From an archaeon (GTDB lineage Archaea > Iainarchaeota > Iainarchaeia > Iainarchaeales > CSSED10-239), in contig JALNXN010000002.1 in assembly GCA_023230325.1 (NCBI GenBank), positions 62,001 to 126,000 of the forward strand: DNA of 64,000 bases, written 5' to 3'. A program made the translations under genes and the position numbers. The notes beneath the pieces are model-generated. The model was given only the letters and a program-made list of their open reading frames with translations. It searched no databases and was not told the origin of the DNA. Positions 29,305 through 37,679 of this stretch are shown one piece after another. Position 1 is the stretch's first letter. Each line of letters opens with the position of its first letter.

Positions 29305-30672
29305 TCATTCAATATAATAAAATTCACAAACTATATTTTTAATTTTAGAAGTACCAGAATCAACTTGCAATTCTCCTTTTTCTGTCAAACCTAAAAGGCT
29401 ATTAAAAGATCCACTTTCTGTAGTGTATGAGTTTAGACTTCCACCTCTAGAGTTACAATAACCTTTTATTAAATTTATATTTTTTGTAAAATCTTTATTT
29501 GAAAAATAATATTTAGTAGAAGCATCTTTCTTTATTAAAATATTATTATATGTTACTAAATATTTATTTTCTGAATTATTATAATTAATATTACAATTAT
29601 CAAATTCTAAATCATACATATTACCAGAAACACTATAATATGTTTGACCACACTTTAATAGTGAATAGTATTCTGTGTTATTTAATTTATCTTGATTTAT
29701 GTTTTTATTTTTAATTTTTGAATTTGTTACAGCTTGATTTTGAATCTTACTAGTAACAATTGCATCAGCCATAATTTTTTGTCTTGAAACTGAGTTGTCT
29801 GAAAGTTTAGGATTTGTTACTGCTAAGTCTTTTATTTTGTTAGTTGTAACAGAATTATCTTCAAACATACCTGTTTCAACTTTTTCATTACCAATACCTA
29901 CATAGGTCGTATTTAACATTGTAACAAAAGCCTTAAACAAACCTTGCCCAACAGCAAATTCATAATCTTCTGAAACATTAGAAACCCAAGAAAAATTATC
30001 ATTTTCTGTTTTTGCTAAGAATTCTGAATAGGTTGTGTTAGGATTAGATGGTTCTATTTTTAACTTTGGTTTTTCAATAGTGTTGTCAGCTACTTTTTCA
30101 GAAACAATTGCCTCTAATGAAAAATCTGTACCTTTAATTGAATCATTCTTAATCTTATTTGTAGTTACTACATTTTCAGGAATACTAACAGTCCAAATTG
30201 AATTAGCTCCCAAGTCATTTTCTCCAACTGCATTATCTTTAATCTTAGGGGTAGTAATTGAACTATCAACAATGTCTACTGTATAACTTAAATTACTATA
30301 ATTTGGGTTTGGAAAAAGAATAGGGTCTGAATTATTAATAACAGTATAGTCTATTCCATTTACTATATATGTTCTACTAACACTTAAAACAAAACTATAA
30401 CTCTCACCATCTCCAGTTTTAGAAATATCAAATGGGTCTGAGAAAAAACCATTATAAAGTCCTAATCTTAAATCATCATAATTTGAATAATATTTATAAC
30501 CTATTAAATGATCATTAACAAAAGCATAAACAACATAAGTTCCATTAGTTTCTGTTAAATCAATACTACCTGTAATTTTTACAACTGATGGAATACTAAA
30601 TGAACTTACCACCCCAACACTTATAAAAAAGAATATAAATATTATAAAAATCTTTAAAAATTTATTTTTCAT
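29305..30672 (-). CDS. Secreted fibre-like repeat protein, second of three tandem paralogues (455 aa)
   Basis: Same architecture as its neighbours: signal peptide (KIFIIFIFFFISVGVVSS), shared N-terminal domain (SIPSVVKITGSIDLTETNG), a repeat core (SVTTNKIKDLAVTNPKLSDN, then SRQKIMADAIVTSKIQNQAV) and a C-terminal domain with a conserved Cys near KGYCNSRGG and a terminal NIVCEFYYIE. The repeat core is interrupted by a non-repeat stretch around residues 205-255. Overall identity to the flanking copies looks moderate, so the triplication is not recent. The gap to the next gene is 23 bp on each side. Surface fibre or adhesin role is inferred. Confidence 0.85.
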   Translation of the reverse strand: MKNKFLKIFIIFIFFFISVGVVSSFSIPSVVKITGSIDLTETNGTYVVYAFVNDHLIGYKYYSNYDDLRLGLYNGFFSDPFDISKTGDGESYSFVLSVSRTYIVNGIDYTVINNSDPILFPNPNYSNLSYTVDIVDSSITTPKIKDNAVGENDLGANSIWTVSIPENVVTTNKIKNDSIKGTDFSLEAIVSEKVADNTIEKPKLKIEPSNPNTTYSEFLAKTENDNFSWVSNVSEDYEFAVGQGLFKAFVTMLNTTYVGIGNEKVETGMFEDNSVTTNKIKDLAVTNPKLSDNSVSRQKIMADAIVTSKIQNQAVTNSKIKNKNINQDKLNNTEYYSLLKCGQTYYSVSGNMYDLEFDNCNINYNNSENKYLVTYNNILIKKDASTKYYFSNKDFTKNINLIKGYCNSRGGSLNSYTTESGSFNSLLGLTEKGELQVDSGTSKIKNIVCEFYYIE

Positions 30673-30675
30673 AAA

Positions 30676-30681
30676 ATCACC
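30676..30681 (-). promoter_or_regulatory. Ribosome binding site of the second fibre-like gene
   Basis: Minus-strand GGTGAT about 3-4 nt before the ATG at 30672, in the 23-bp gap after the first paralogue. The same motif and the same gap length recur before the third paralogue, so the intergenic unit was probably duplicated along with the gene. Confidence 0.7.
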
Positions 30682-30695
30682 TTATAAATTAAAAA

Positions 30696-32078
30696 TTAAC
30701 TATAAATCTCCTCAAATACACAAGTTACAGTTTCTAAATAGTTTTTACTATCGTCACTATAAACATAATCAAAAGTATAATTCTTATTATTCCCTTTATT
30801 AAAAGTATAAGCCAAACCATTAGCATATGATTTTGAAACTTCAGTAAAATCAGACATATAGCCACCTAACTTACTACAAAACCATCTAGAAGTTAATTTC
30901 AAATCATCTGATTCATTAAAAAGGTATATGCCCTGATATGCATAATTTGCAGAGATGTTAGAAACATCAAAAGTTATACTTATTTTTGTTGGATCATCTC
31001 TGTTAACAAAACAAGAATCATTTATATTTAGGGTAGTTGAGTCTATTATAAATGTACCATTTTCAATAACTGGTCCAATTTCTATTTTTTTATTTACACA
31101 ATATGTAGATTTAATAATCTTGTCATCTAGCTTTTCTAACCCAACATCAAAATCTTTAATCTTAGAGGTAGCAATTGAAGAATTTAAAACCTTGTCTGTA
31201 GATACTGAAGAATCAATAATCTTATTTGTTGTAATTGCACTATTTGCAATTTTATGACCAGTAACTGCAGAAACGTCAATCTTAGGAGTTGTTATATTTT
31301 TTGATTTAATATGCTTTGCCTTAACTCCTGAACTCACAACACTTAAAACAGAGTTTGATAAACCTAAACCTTCAAGTGCAACTATTTTAGGACCACCTCC
31401 AAAGTTGTAGTCTTTTGTTGCAAGAGCACCCTCACTATTAATAGAAACTAAGCTTTCTAAATTAACTTGAACTGAATTTAATTTATCAGGACTAATTGAG
31501 CTATTTTGGATATGAGTATTAGTTATAGAATTGTTTGCAATCTTAGAAGTTGAAATCATAGATAATTTCCCATTAATTGCATCATCTTTAATTTTTGAAT
31601 TTGTAACTGATCTTAAAGCAATTTTGTTTACTTTAATAGTATCATTTATAATATTTTCACTTGTAACAGAATCGTTATCAATATAATTAAAAGAAACTGC
31701 GCCTAATTCTGAAAAGTAAGGGTTTAGAATTTTAAAATTATAAGATAGATTCTCTGCAACACCAAATCCTTCAACAGAATTATCTATAATCTTTATTCTA
31801 TATTCTAAATCTAAATACTTTTCATTTTTTGGAATGTTGTTTACAACATCTGAAAAGAAACCTTCTAAAAATTCATCATTATCATTTGTAAATGCTATTT
31901 GAACACTATTAAAAGTAACTGTTGCGGATGTAAAAGTAATATCATCAACATTATCTATAAACTCTCCTTTAAATTTAAAGACAAGTGGGATATCTGCAGT
32001 TGTGCTAGAAGCACCTGCAAATAATGCACTTGATATTAAAATTATTGAAAATAACAAAAGTATATATTTCTTAAACAT
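30696..32078 (-). CDS. Secreted fibre-like repeat protein, first of three tandem paralogues (460 aa)
   Basis: First gene of the triplet operon. Signal peptide MFKKYILLLFSIILISSALF ends near AGA. The shared N-terminal domain starts DIPLVFKFKGEF. The repeat core includes VTSENIINDTIKVNKIALRS, VTNSKIKDDAI and ITTNKIIDSSVSTDKVLNSS. The C-terminal domain carries the conserved cysteines (RWFCSKLGGYM and TVTCVFEEIYS). A TATA-like TTTATATAAAAAC at about 32103-32115 should place the transcript start close to the ATG, unlike the two downstream genes that use GGTGAT sites. So one promoter probably serves all three. Likely a secreted elongated fibre subunit; three related chains could form a hetero-oligomer, but this is only inferred. 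Confidence 0.85.
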   Translation of the reverse strand: MFKKYILLLFSIILISSALFAGASSTTADIPLVFKFKGEFIDNVDDITFTSATVTFNSVQIAFTNDNDEFLEGFFSDVVNNIPKNEKYLDLEYRIKIIDNSVEGFGVAENLSYNFKILNPYFSELGAVSFNYIDNDSVTSENIINDTIKVNKIALRSVTNSKIKDDAINGKLSMISTSKIANNSITNTHIQNSSISPDKLNSVQVNLESLVSINSEGALATKDYNFGGGPKIVALEGLGLSNSVLSVVSSGVKAKHIKSKNITTPKIDVSAVTGHKIANSAITTNKIIDSSVSTDKVLNSSIATSKIKDFDVGLEKLDDKIIKSTYCVNKKIEIGPVIENGTFIIDSTTLNINDSCFVNRDDPTKISITFDVSNISANYAYQGIYLFNESDDLKLTSRWFCSKLGGYMSDFTEVSKSYANGLAYTFNKGNNKNYTFDYVYSDDSKNYLETVTCVFEEIYS

Positions 32079-32180
32079 AATCTACCATTCCATATTTTTT
32101 ATAAAGTTTTTATATAAATTATTTAGAAATATTATAATTAGAAACATTTATAAATACATAACTTTAAGTAAGAAATAACT

Positions 32181-33173
32181 CTATAATCCCTTTTCTCTTA
32201 AAATGTTTATTGGGTAGGCATTTATTCCTAATCTTGTGGTGATTGACTTTGCAAAGCTTTTAGAAAAGCCATGCATAGTGTAGACTACCTTAGGGTTAAC
32301 CTCATCTACAAAGTCTAACAAAGAGTTATGATCACAATGATCAGAGATATTAATTAAGTTAGAAGACCTTGAATAATTCCAGCCTGTCATAACATATGAG
32401 CAGATGTTTTTTCCTGACTGTAGTCTTAAAGAATTTAGTAGATCTCTGTTAATTAAAGAGAGAGGCAATATTAGAATATTAGACAAACTAAAATTATGAT
32501 CTAGCAATTCAAATTTTAAATTATATCCATTTTGGTTATAGACCTTTGAAAAATCATATGTTTTTCTATCAACAAGAGGAGTAACATCTAAAAAGTTATT
32601 AACAAAACAAATTATTTCTTGATTTTTTCCTAAAGAGTAACCTGCAAGAATTATTAGTTTATTTTCTAGAAGTTCATTTTTTATTTTTTTTGCTAAACTA
32701 TAGTAAATTGAATTTCTATTTTTAAAAATAAATTCTGGTTTTCCAAAAGTAGTTTCTAAAAAAAGGATGTCTGCTGTAATTGGCTTTGCTCCTTTTAGCA
32801 GTAGTGTGGAGTGTCTATTAAAGTCTCCGGTGTAAAGGATATCTTTACCATTTTTTAGATCTTGGAAATAGAACATGGAGCTTCCTAATATGTGTCCAGC
32901 ATTTAATGTTTCTAAGATTAAGTTATCTGTTATCTTTATTTTCTTATCATACTCTAGTTCAAAAAAATCAAATCTACTATTTTTAATTGAGAGATTTAAA
33001 AGATCAATTGTTTCTTTTGTAGCAAATGTCTTTTGGGGGGTGTTACACACATGGTCTGAGTGAGCATGAGTAATAAAGGAAAAGGCATCTAAGTTACAGA
33101 CCCTTGTTTGGTCAATGTTTATTTTTTTAGAATCTTTTTTAATTTCTAAAAAGTTAGTGAAATTGAATTGCAT
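32181..33173 (-). CDS. Metallo-beta-lactamase/beta-CASP-type nuclease, 330 aa
   Basis: The zinc motif HAHSDH is followed by a His in NAGHILGSSM, Asp in LYTGDFNRHS, a Glu/Asp-type motif A (FLETTFGKPEF), motif B His (ISDHCDHNSLL) and motif C His (VYTMHGFSKSFA). This set is diagnostic of beta-CASP nucleases of the SNM1/CPSF type that process nucleic-acid ends (COG1236-like). The length is short for archaeal CPSF-type RNases and there are no KH domains at the N-terminus, so it belongs to the small "exonuclease" branch. Whether the substrate is RNA or DNA cannot be told. A minus-strand TATA-like ATAATATATAAAA (about 33186-33198) suggests a leaderless transcript. It is separate from the fibre operon downstream. 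Confidence 0.85.
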   Translation of the reverse strand: MQFNFTNFLEIKKDSKKINIDQTRVCNLDAFSFITHAHSDHVCNTPQKTFATKETIDLLNLSIKNSRFDFFELEYDKKIKITDNLILETLNAGHILGSSMFYFQDLKNGKDILYTGDFNRHSTLLLKGAKPITADILFLETTFGKPEFIFKNRNSIYYSLAKKIKNELLENKLIILAGYSLGKNQEIICFVNNFLDVTPLVDRKTYDFSKVYNQNGYNLKFELLDHNFSLSNILILPLSLINRDLLNSLRLQSGKNICSYVMTGWNYSRSSNLINISDHCDHNSLLDFVDEVNPKVVYTMHGFSKSFAKSITTRLGINAYPINILREKGL

Positions 33174-33320
33174 AGTTTATTACTTTTTTATATATTATAT
33201 TTGTTTTAGATATTTATTTAAGATATTATTTTATTTTATATATTATATTATAGATTGTATATTATATTCTATATTATCACAATTGTTAGATATTATTCTA
33301 TATTATTAGATTAATAATAT

Positions 33321-33368
33321 TATATTAACTTTTTAAATATTATATTAACTTTTTAAATATTATATTAA
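33321..33368. repeat. 20-bp AT tandem repeat
   Basis: TATATTAACTTTTTAAATAT occurs at 33321-33340 and 33341-33360 exactly, with a third start at 33361-33368. A simple slippage repeat in the AT-rich spacer; each unit could mimic a TATA box. Confidence 0.75.
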
Positions 33369-33684
33369 AATTATTATATGACATAATATCAATTATACTT
33401 ATAGTTCAATTATAAATTATTAAAAAACTAAACTTAGTTTAATTATTGGCTTTTAACAAAACACAAATTAACATTAGTAATTCTGTTCCACCTATTAAAT
33501 AACCACCATAGTTTTTTTATATGTTTTTAAAGATTTTAAATTAGGTTTTTAAAAATAGAGTAGATTAGAGGATTATAAATTGAAAGATTATTATTTACCT
33601 TTAAGATAAACAATAGAATATATTTAGAAAATAGAATTAAGATAAACAAAAGAATAATTAAATTAAATTAAATTAGAAGAAAGA

Positions 33685-33723
33685 AAGAACAGGGATCTGC
33701 TAACGGATTAACAGTATGTTCTT
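33685..33723. ncRNA. Nested stem-loop; candidate structured RNA or terminator
   Basis: Outer arms AAGAACA (33685-33691) and TGTTCTT (33717-33723) pair over 7 bp. Inner arms CTGCTAA (33697-33703) and TTAACAG (33708-33714) pair over 7 positions with one mismatch or wobble, with a 4-base CGGA loop. The asymmetric internal loop is GGGAT opposite TA. It is notably less AT-rich than its surroundings. On the plus strand it is followed by CTTTCCTCTTTTCTGCC and a T run, which would suit a terminator of a plus-strand transcript. Identity unknown. Confidence 0.35.
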
Positions 33724-33937
33724 GACCTTTCCTCTTTTCTGCCTTTTTTTGTGAAATTAGGTAATTAGATTACCGTATATATATACTATAATAATCTTTT
33801 TATATGTTTACCAGTTGGATTTTTAAACTTAAAATTGAAAAGGTTTAGAAAAGCAAATTATTATGTTTAGATGACAACCAAATTCCTTCTCTAAAATTGT
33901 GTTTTTGTTTTAAGATCATTATAAAAAACACTCCACT

Positions 33938-34459
33938 TTAATCAGACACAACATCACAACTTGAAAAAACAATTGGGCTGTTTGGACAAGTTGTTGAAAC
34001 TAAACTTATATTTTTAATATTATCTGGATCTAGAGAGTCAAAAGAGAAACCTTCTTTTAGAAAAAATTCATTATCTGTTGATAACAACACAGTTTCTCCG
34101 GCTAAGACAGGAGTATCAAAGTTACCAAATAGTTTTATATCAGAACCATCAAAGGAAAGGGCATTAACAGTTAATACCAAATTCCCATAATTAAGCTGAC
34201 TATTATTTATAACTAACAAAGACATTTTTTTTGTAAAAAAATCAATCTCACAAGACTCAACATAGAAATTAGAATTTACACAATCTATATCACTTGCTTG
34301 TTTTAAACTTTCCTTAGAAACATCTAACTTTTCCCTAACTGTGTTTTTTGACCAAGAAAGTATTGCACCAGTTAAAATTGCAGCAACTAACACTAATAGG
34401 ATTACTGAGATGATTGGAGATAATGATTTTTCGTGGAAATTTATATTTTGTAAACTCAT
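33938..34459 (-). CDS. Archaeal type IV pilin (DUF1628-type N-terminus), 173 aa
   Basis: The N-terminus HEKSLSPIISVILLVLVAAI matches the K-[AS]-x-S-P-I-I-S-V-I-L hydrophobic pilin helix of archaeal pilins (Pilin_N/DUF1628 type). The helix covers about residues 12-34. Behind it is a small beta-rich head domain with cysteines (IDCVNSNFYVESCEID and a C-terminal TTCPNSPIVFSSCDVV). It is the second of two tandem pilin genes and lies at the distal end of the pilus locus. Its processing by the peptidase encoded at 40,645-41,388 and assembly by the TadC pair are inferred from family knowledge and linkage. The four cysteines are conserved in the neighbouring pilin, so disulfides are likely. Confidence 0.88.
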   Translation of the reverse strand: MSLQNINFHEKSLSPIISVILLVLVAAILTGAILSWSKNTVREKLDVSKESLKQASDIDCVNSNFYVESCEIDFFTKKMSLLVINNSQLNYGNLVLTVNALSFDGSDIKLFGNFDTPVLAGETVLLSTDNEFFLKEGFSFDSLDPDNIKNISLVSTTCPNSPIVFSSCDVVSD

Positions 34460-34566
34460 ATATAACTTTCTTATTTTAAATATATTTTAATATTATTAAC
34501 ATAATATATGAATTACAGATATATATAAAATTGTTTGTTTTTAATTAAATTTTAAAAAAATAAAAA

Positions 34567-35106
34567 TTAATTTAAAAGGTAAATAACATCACAATTTTTA
34601 ATGTCAACAAAATTGCTTGGGCAACTTAAAGTAGATAAATTTATTTTTTCTAAATTATTTAGATCTAAATCTTCTATCTGATCATTATATTGTATATATG
34701 AAAAATTATTCTCATCTTTTGTAGAAATTGAAATAATTTGACCACTCTCAATAACAACATTATTAAAAATCCCATAAAATTTTAATTGGCCTCCTTGAAA
34801 GTCTACACCTGATATTGATAGGGTTGGGCTTGATAAAGATACCTTTGATTTATTCTCAATAATTAAATCTATGTCTTTTGTAATAGCATCAATTGTACAA
34901 TAATGTATCTTTAGTCTAGAATTTCTACAATCTATATCATTTAAAGTATTTATCTTTTGAGTAGAATCTAATTTTTCTCTTGCAGAACTTTTAGCCCAAG
35001 AAAGAATTGCTCCTGTTAAAAGTGCAGCTACCAAAATAAGTAAGATTACAGAGATGATTGGAGAAAGTGCCTTTTTATTTCTTGCTTGTAAATCTATAAT
35101 CTTCAT
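34567..35106 (-). CDS. Archaeal type IV pilin (DUF1628-type N-terminus), 179 aa
   Basis: Paralogue of the next pilin: ARNKKALSPIISVILLILVA begins the signal/helix, which continues LLTGAILSWAKSSAREKLD. The head domain has the same cysteine frame (IDCRNSRLKIHYCTID and LSCPSNFVDIKNCDVI). The N-terminal helices of the two pilins are nearly identical while the heads have diverged, which is usual for pilins exposed to variable surroundings. It follows the DUF192 gene by about 120 bp and precedes the second pilin by about 110 bp, so each may have its own promoter. Probably a major or minor subunit of the pilus built by this locus. Confidence 0.88.
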   Translation of the reverse strand: MKIIDLQARNKKALSPIISVILLILVAALLTGAILSWAKSSAREKLDSTQKINTLNDIDCRNSRLKIHYCTIDAITKDIDLIIENKSKVSLSSPTLSISGVDFQGGQLKFYGIFNNVVIESGQIISISTKDENNFSYIQYNDQIEDLDLNNLEKINLSTLSCPSNFVDIKNCDVIYLLN

Positions 35107-35224
35107 ATCTTTTTCCTTTCTTGCTTATTAGACAACTTATAATTTTACCTTTTAATATTTGTAAAAATATGTTTATGAAAGGTAAAAATATTTAAAAACA
35201 GGTAGTTTACAAAAATCTCCTTTT

Positions 35225-35590
35225 CTACTTCCAATCAACTTTATCTTTTAATCTTAAAGACAACAATTTTGTTTTGTTTGGAACTTCAATAACATACCTT
35301 GCCTTTCTTTTTGGAACATACAAACAAAAGGGTTTTAGGTTTTGTTTAATATCTACAACTTCTTTTTTATTATTTAAGAAGATAACAGTGATCTTATAAA
35401 AAACAAAAAACATATGTATTGAAGAATTTATTTTTGACTCATAGGCTCTATCAAAAATTAAAGCAAAATCAAACTTCTTTTTTCTAGAAAACATTAAACC
35501 TATTGCTTGAGAAATACCAGTTGCCATTTTATGTTTCTTTAATAATATTTTTTTAGTTTTATTTTTTGTTTGTGTTTCAAAATATAACAT
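35225..35590 (-). CDS. DUF192-family protein, 121 aa
   Basis: The sequence shows the DUF192 (COG1430) frame: an Ala/Gly-Leu-Met start (ISQAIGLMFSRKKKFDFALIF), a short middle strand near SIHMFFVFYKITVIFLNNKK with VVDI, and the ending RKARYVIEVPNKTKLLSL. The family is small and beta-rich; its biochemical function is not established. Most members outside this group are secreted, but here no signal peptide is seen and the N-terminus is basic. It may start at the internal Met22 (MATGIS), which would fit the family length better. It is in line with the pilus genes, between the TadC pair and the pilins, so a role linked to pilin maturation or the pilus can be suspected. Confidence 0.75.
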   Translation of the reverse strand: MLYFETQTKNKTKKILLKKHKMATGISQAIGLMFSRKKKFDFALIFDRAYESKINSSIHMFFVFYKITVIFLNNKKEVVDIKQNLKPFCLYVPKRKARYVIEVPNKTKLLSLRLKDKVDWK

Positions 35591-35628
35591 AGAGTTTACC
35601 TTTTTGCTTTTTTTATTAACAATTCACA

Positions 35629-36765
35629 TCAACTATCTTTAACACTATAATAAATAATAACCTCAGAACCTAACCTCTCAATTTCAAAATTAAAAAACAT
35701 AGCATCTGAAACTAATACTGTATACTCTGCACAACTAATCCCACAATCATAATTGTCCATACTTATAAAATATACCATTTCAGCTTTACTGTTGTCTACT
35801 AACATCTTTGAACTTAAAGACTTTAAAGAAATGATGTTATCTAAAGTTGCAGAGGAGTAATCATTTACATACAGATCATTAATTGTCTCAACTAATACTC
35901 CTTCAGCTTCTGGTTTAGGGATGACTACTTGAAATAAAATTATGGTTATAAAAAAGAAAATAAATATATATTTTAAAAAAGTAATACTCTTTAGACCTTT
36001 AATAGAAAACATTACAAAAGCAGTAAAGAAAGATAACACTAAAGCTACATATAATAAAAAGTTATCAAAGAAAATTCTAGTTACAAGATAAATATTTGAA
36101 TACCATAAAAATCTAGTTCCAATCAATAGATCAATATACAATAACACAAACACAAATATAAAAAAGAAAATAATTGCCAAATAATAAAGATTATTAAAAT
36201 ATTTCTTTTTTTGATTTTCCTCTTTATAAATTGAAATATCTTTAGATATGTTTCTTAAAACTCTGTCAAATGGAACTGCAGTTTCCTTAAAGACTTTTAA
36301 TAATAGTAATGTGTGACCAATTATGGGGCTACCTATATTCTCATTAACATCTTTTAAAGCATTTTCAAAGTCATCTCCCCAAGACACTCTATTTGAAATT
36401 CTTTTTATCTCAGTATCAATTGACCCATAAACATTTGATGAGGAGATATTATCTAAAGCCAAAGAGAAACTATTAGTTAATTTTAATTCTCTTGAAAGAT
36501 CATGTAAAAAATAACTAAATTCATTTTCAATTGAATTTTTTTTAAAGGATTTTATAAAATATTCTAAAATAAAACCTAAAGAACTTACAATTATTCCAAA
36601 CAAAAACAAAATAAAATAAATCTTACTATTTACAAAGAATTTGTTAGTTAGATAGATGATTAATAGACCACAAAAAATACCAGCTAAAACTAATATTTGG
36701 TATTCATATCTATAAAAAAATAAATTAAATTTCTTTGAAAAATCAACTTCTATTTTTTTTTTCAT
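35629..36765 (-). CDS. GspF/TadC-like pilus assembly membrane protein with extra C-terminal domain, 378 aa
   Basis: A type II secretion F-domain (T2SSF) is visible at about residues 80-190: a helical cytosolic segment with SFSLALDNISSSNVYGSIDTEI and NRVSWGDDFENALKDVNENI. It is flanked by two N-terminal membrane helices (about 25-44 and 48-70) and three after it. Such proteins form the inner-membrane platform of archaeal pili together with the ATPase. After the last helix (FFFITIILFQVVI) there are about 90 further residues, containing DNYDCGISCAEYTV, which likely face outside; this extension is unusual for the family. It directly follows the second platform gene by 22 bp, so the two are in one operon and probably form a heteromeric platform. 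Confidence 0.88.
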   Translation of the reverse strand: MKKKIEVDFSKKFNLFFYRYEYQILVLAGIFCGLLIIYLTNKFFVNSKIYFILFLFGIIVSSLGFILEYFIKSFKKNSIENEFSYFLHDLSRELKLTNSFSLALDNISSSNVYGSIDTEIKRISNRVSWGDDFENALKDVNENIGSPIIGHTLLLLKVFKETAVPFDRVLRNISKDISIYKEENQKKKYFNNLYYLAIIFFFIFVFVLLYIDLLIGTRFLWYSNIYLVTRIFFDNFLLYVALVLSFFTAFVMFSIKGLKSITFLKYIFIFFFITIILFQVVIPKPEAEGVLVETINDLYVNDYSSATLDNIISLKSLSSKMLVDNSKAEMVYFISMDNYDCGISCAEYTVLVSDAMFFNFEIERLGSEVIIYYSVKDS

Positions 36766-36787
36766 AATCTACTAACTCTTTTTAAAA

Positions 36788-37630
36788 TCATTTATATAAC
36801 ACCACAATTAAAATAAATTCAATTATTGGAAAAACAATTGAAATAAATAAAATAATTCCTTTGATTGATTCTTGTGATAGTGGAACTAAAAACAAACCAA
36901 CTATAAGAATAATTATTAAAAAAAATAAAAAAACATTTACTTGAAATAATAAATTGATTCTACTTTTCTTTTGTTCATTAATTTCCTTTTTAGATTGCTC
37001 TAAGCTCCCTAAATAATCCATAACTACATTTGATAAAGTATCTTTTTTATCAATAACATCTACTAGTTTAAAAAAGAAATTTTTTTCTGCTTCTGAGTAG
37101 GTTTTATTAATTGCTGACAAAAGAGTATCCCTTAGGTTATTATTTAGATTTGAAAGAGTCAAAAGCCTTGTAGCTTCAATCGTTAAAATCTTGTTTCCTT
37201 CTAAATTTTGTAAAATAACTAAAACATCTTTAATTGTTAATTTTTCATCTTTTAAAACAGAAAGGTGCTTTACACTTCTCTCAACCTCTAAGTTTAATTC
37301 TTTCTTTTTAGAATCTAAAAGATAATATGGAAATTTATAAAGAATTAAAAAAACCATAACCCCAAAGGTTCCAGAAACAAAGATGGTTACTATAAAGCTA
37401 AAGAAATTAAAAAATATGTTTAACTTTAACATTAAAAATATTAAAAAGAATTCTAAAACAAGAGTAAAGCACAAAGAGATAAATAGAATATTAGAAAGAT
37501 AGGAAACAACATCTTCATTTATACTTGTGTGTTCTAAAACTAAGGAAAGATCTTTAAATCTATATTCTAATTTTTGGACTATGTCTTTAAAAAAATAGGA
37601 TGATATTTTTGTAATTACTTTTCCAAACAT
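36788..37630 (-). CDS. GspF/TadB-like pilus assembly membrane protein, 280 aa
   Basis: Two hydrophobic helices at about residues 48-70 and 76-103 are followed by a helical cytosolic T2SSF segment (LEVERSVKHLSVLKDEKLTI, then SAINKTYSEAEKNFFFKLV) and two C-terminal helices. It resembles half of an archaeal FlaJ-type platform protein; the 378-aa neighbour would supply the other half, as in the TadB/TadC pair. The gene lies 49 bp downstream of the ATPase homologue and 22 bp upstream of its partner, so co-transcription is likely. Membrane role in pilus assembly is assigned from context and fold; sequence similarity is weak by eye. Confidence 0.82.
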   Translation of the reverse strand: MFGKVITKISSYFFKDIVQKLEYRFKDLSLVLEHTSINEDVVSYLSNILFISLCFTLVLEFFLIFLMLKLNIFFNFFSFIVTIFVSGTFGVMVFLILYKFPYYLLDSKKKELNLEVERSVKHLSVLKDEKLTIKDVLVILQNLEGNKILTIEATRLLTLSNLNNNLRDTLLSAINKTYSEAEKNFFFKLVDVIDKKDTLSNVVMDYLGSLEQSKKEINEQKKSRINLLFQVNVFLFFLIIILIVGLFLVPLSQESIKGIILFISIVFPIIEFILIVVLYK

Positions 37631-37679
37631 GTTTCTTTTCCTTTTTAATTAATCTTATATAATTTTAATTTTTATCTTT

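Larger units (their letters stand above)
33174..33937. other. 764-bp gene-free region
   Basis: No supportable gene is seen. The left part (33180-33420) is almost pure A/T and includes a 20-bp tandem repeat and the promoter of the MBL nuclease gene. The middle has an ORF fragment without a start. Around 33685-33723 lies a more GC-rich, well-formed nested hairpin followed on the plus strand by a pyrimidine-rich tract. The right end is the 3' flank of the second pilin gene. The region separates the pilus locus from the nuclease/fibre genes. Confidence 0.6.

Noticed and set aside
27905..32078. Triplet considered as part of a prophage
   Set aside because: The repeats resemble tail fibres, but each protein has a signal peptide and there are no phage structural, packaging or integrase genes nearby.
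33439..33516. Short minus-strand frame reading YGGYLIGGTELLMLICVLL
   Set aside because: It looks hydrophobic and protein-like, but has no usable start codon, an in-frame stop just before it and no ribosome binding site. It may be a remnant of a lost gene, but the evidence is too thin to annotate.
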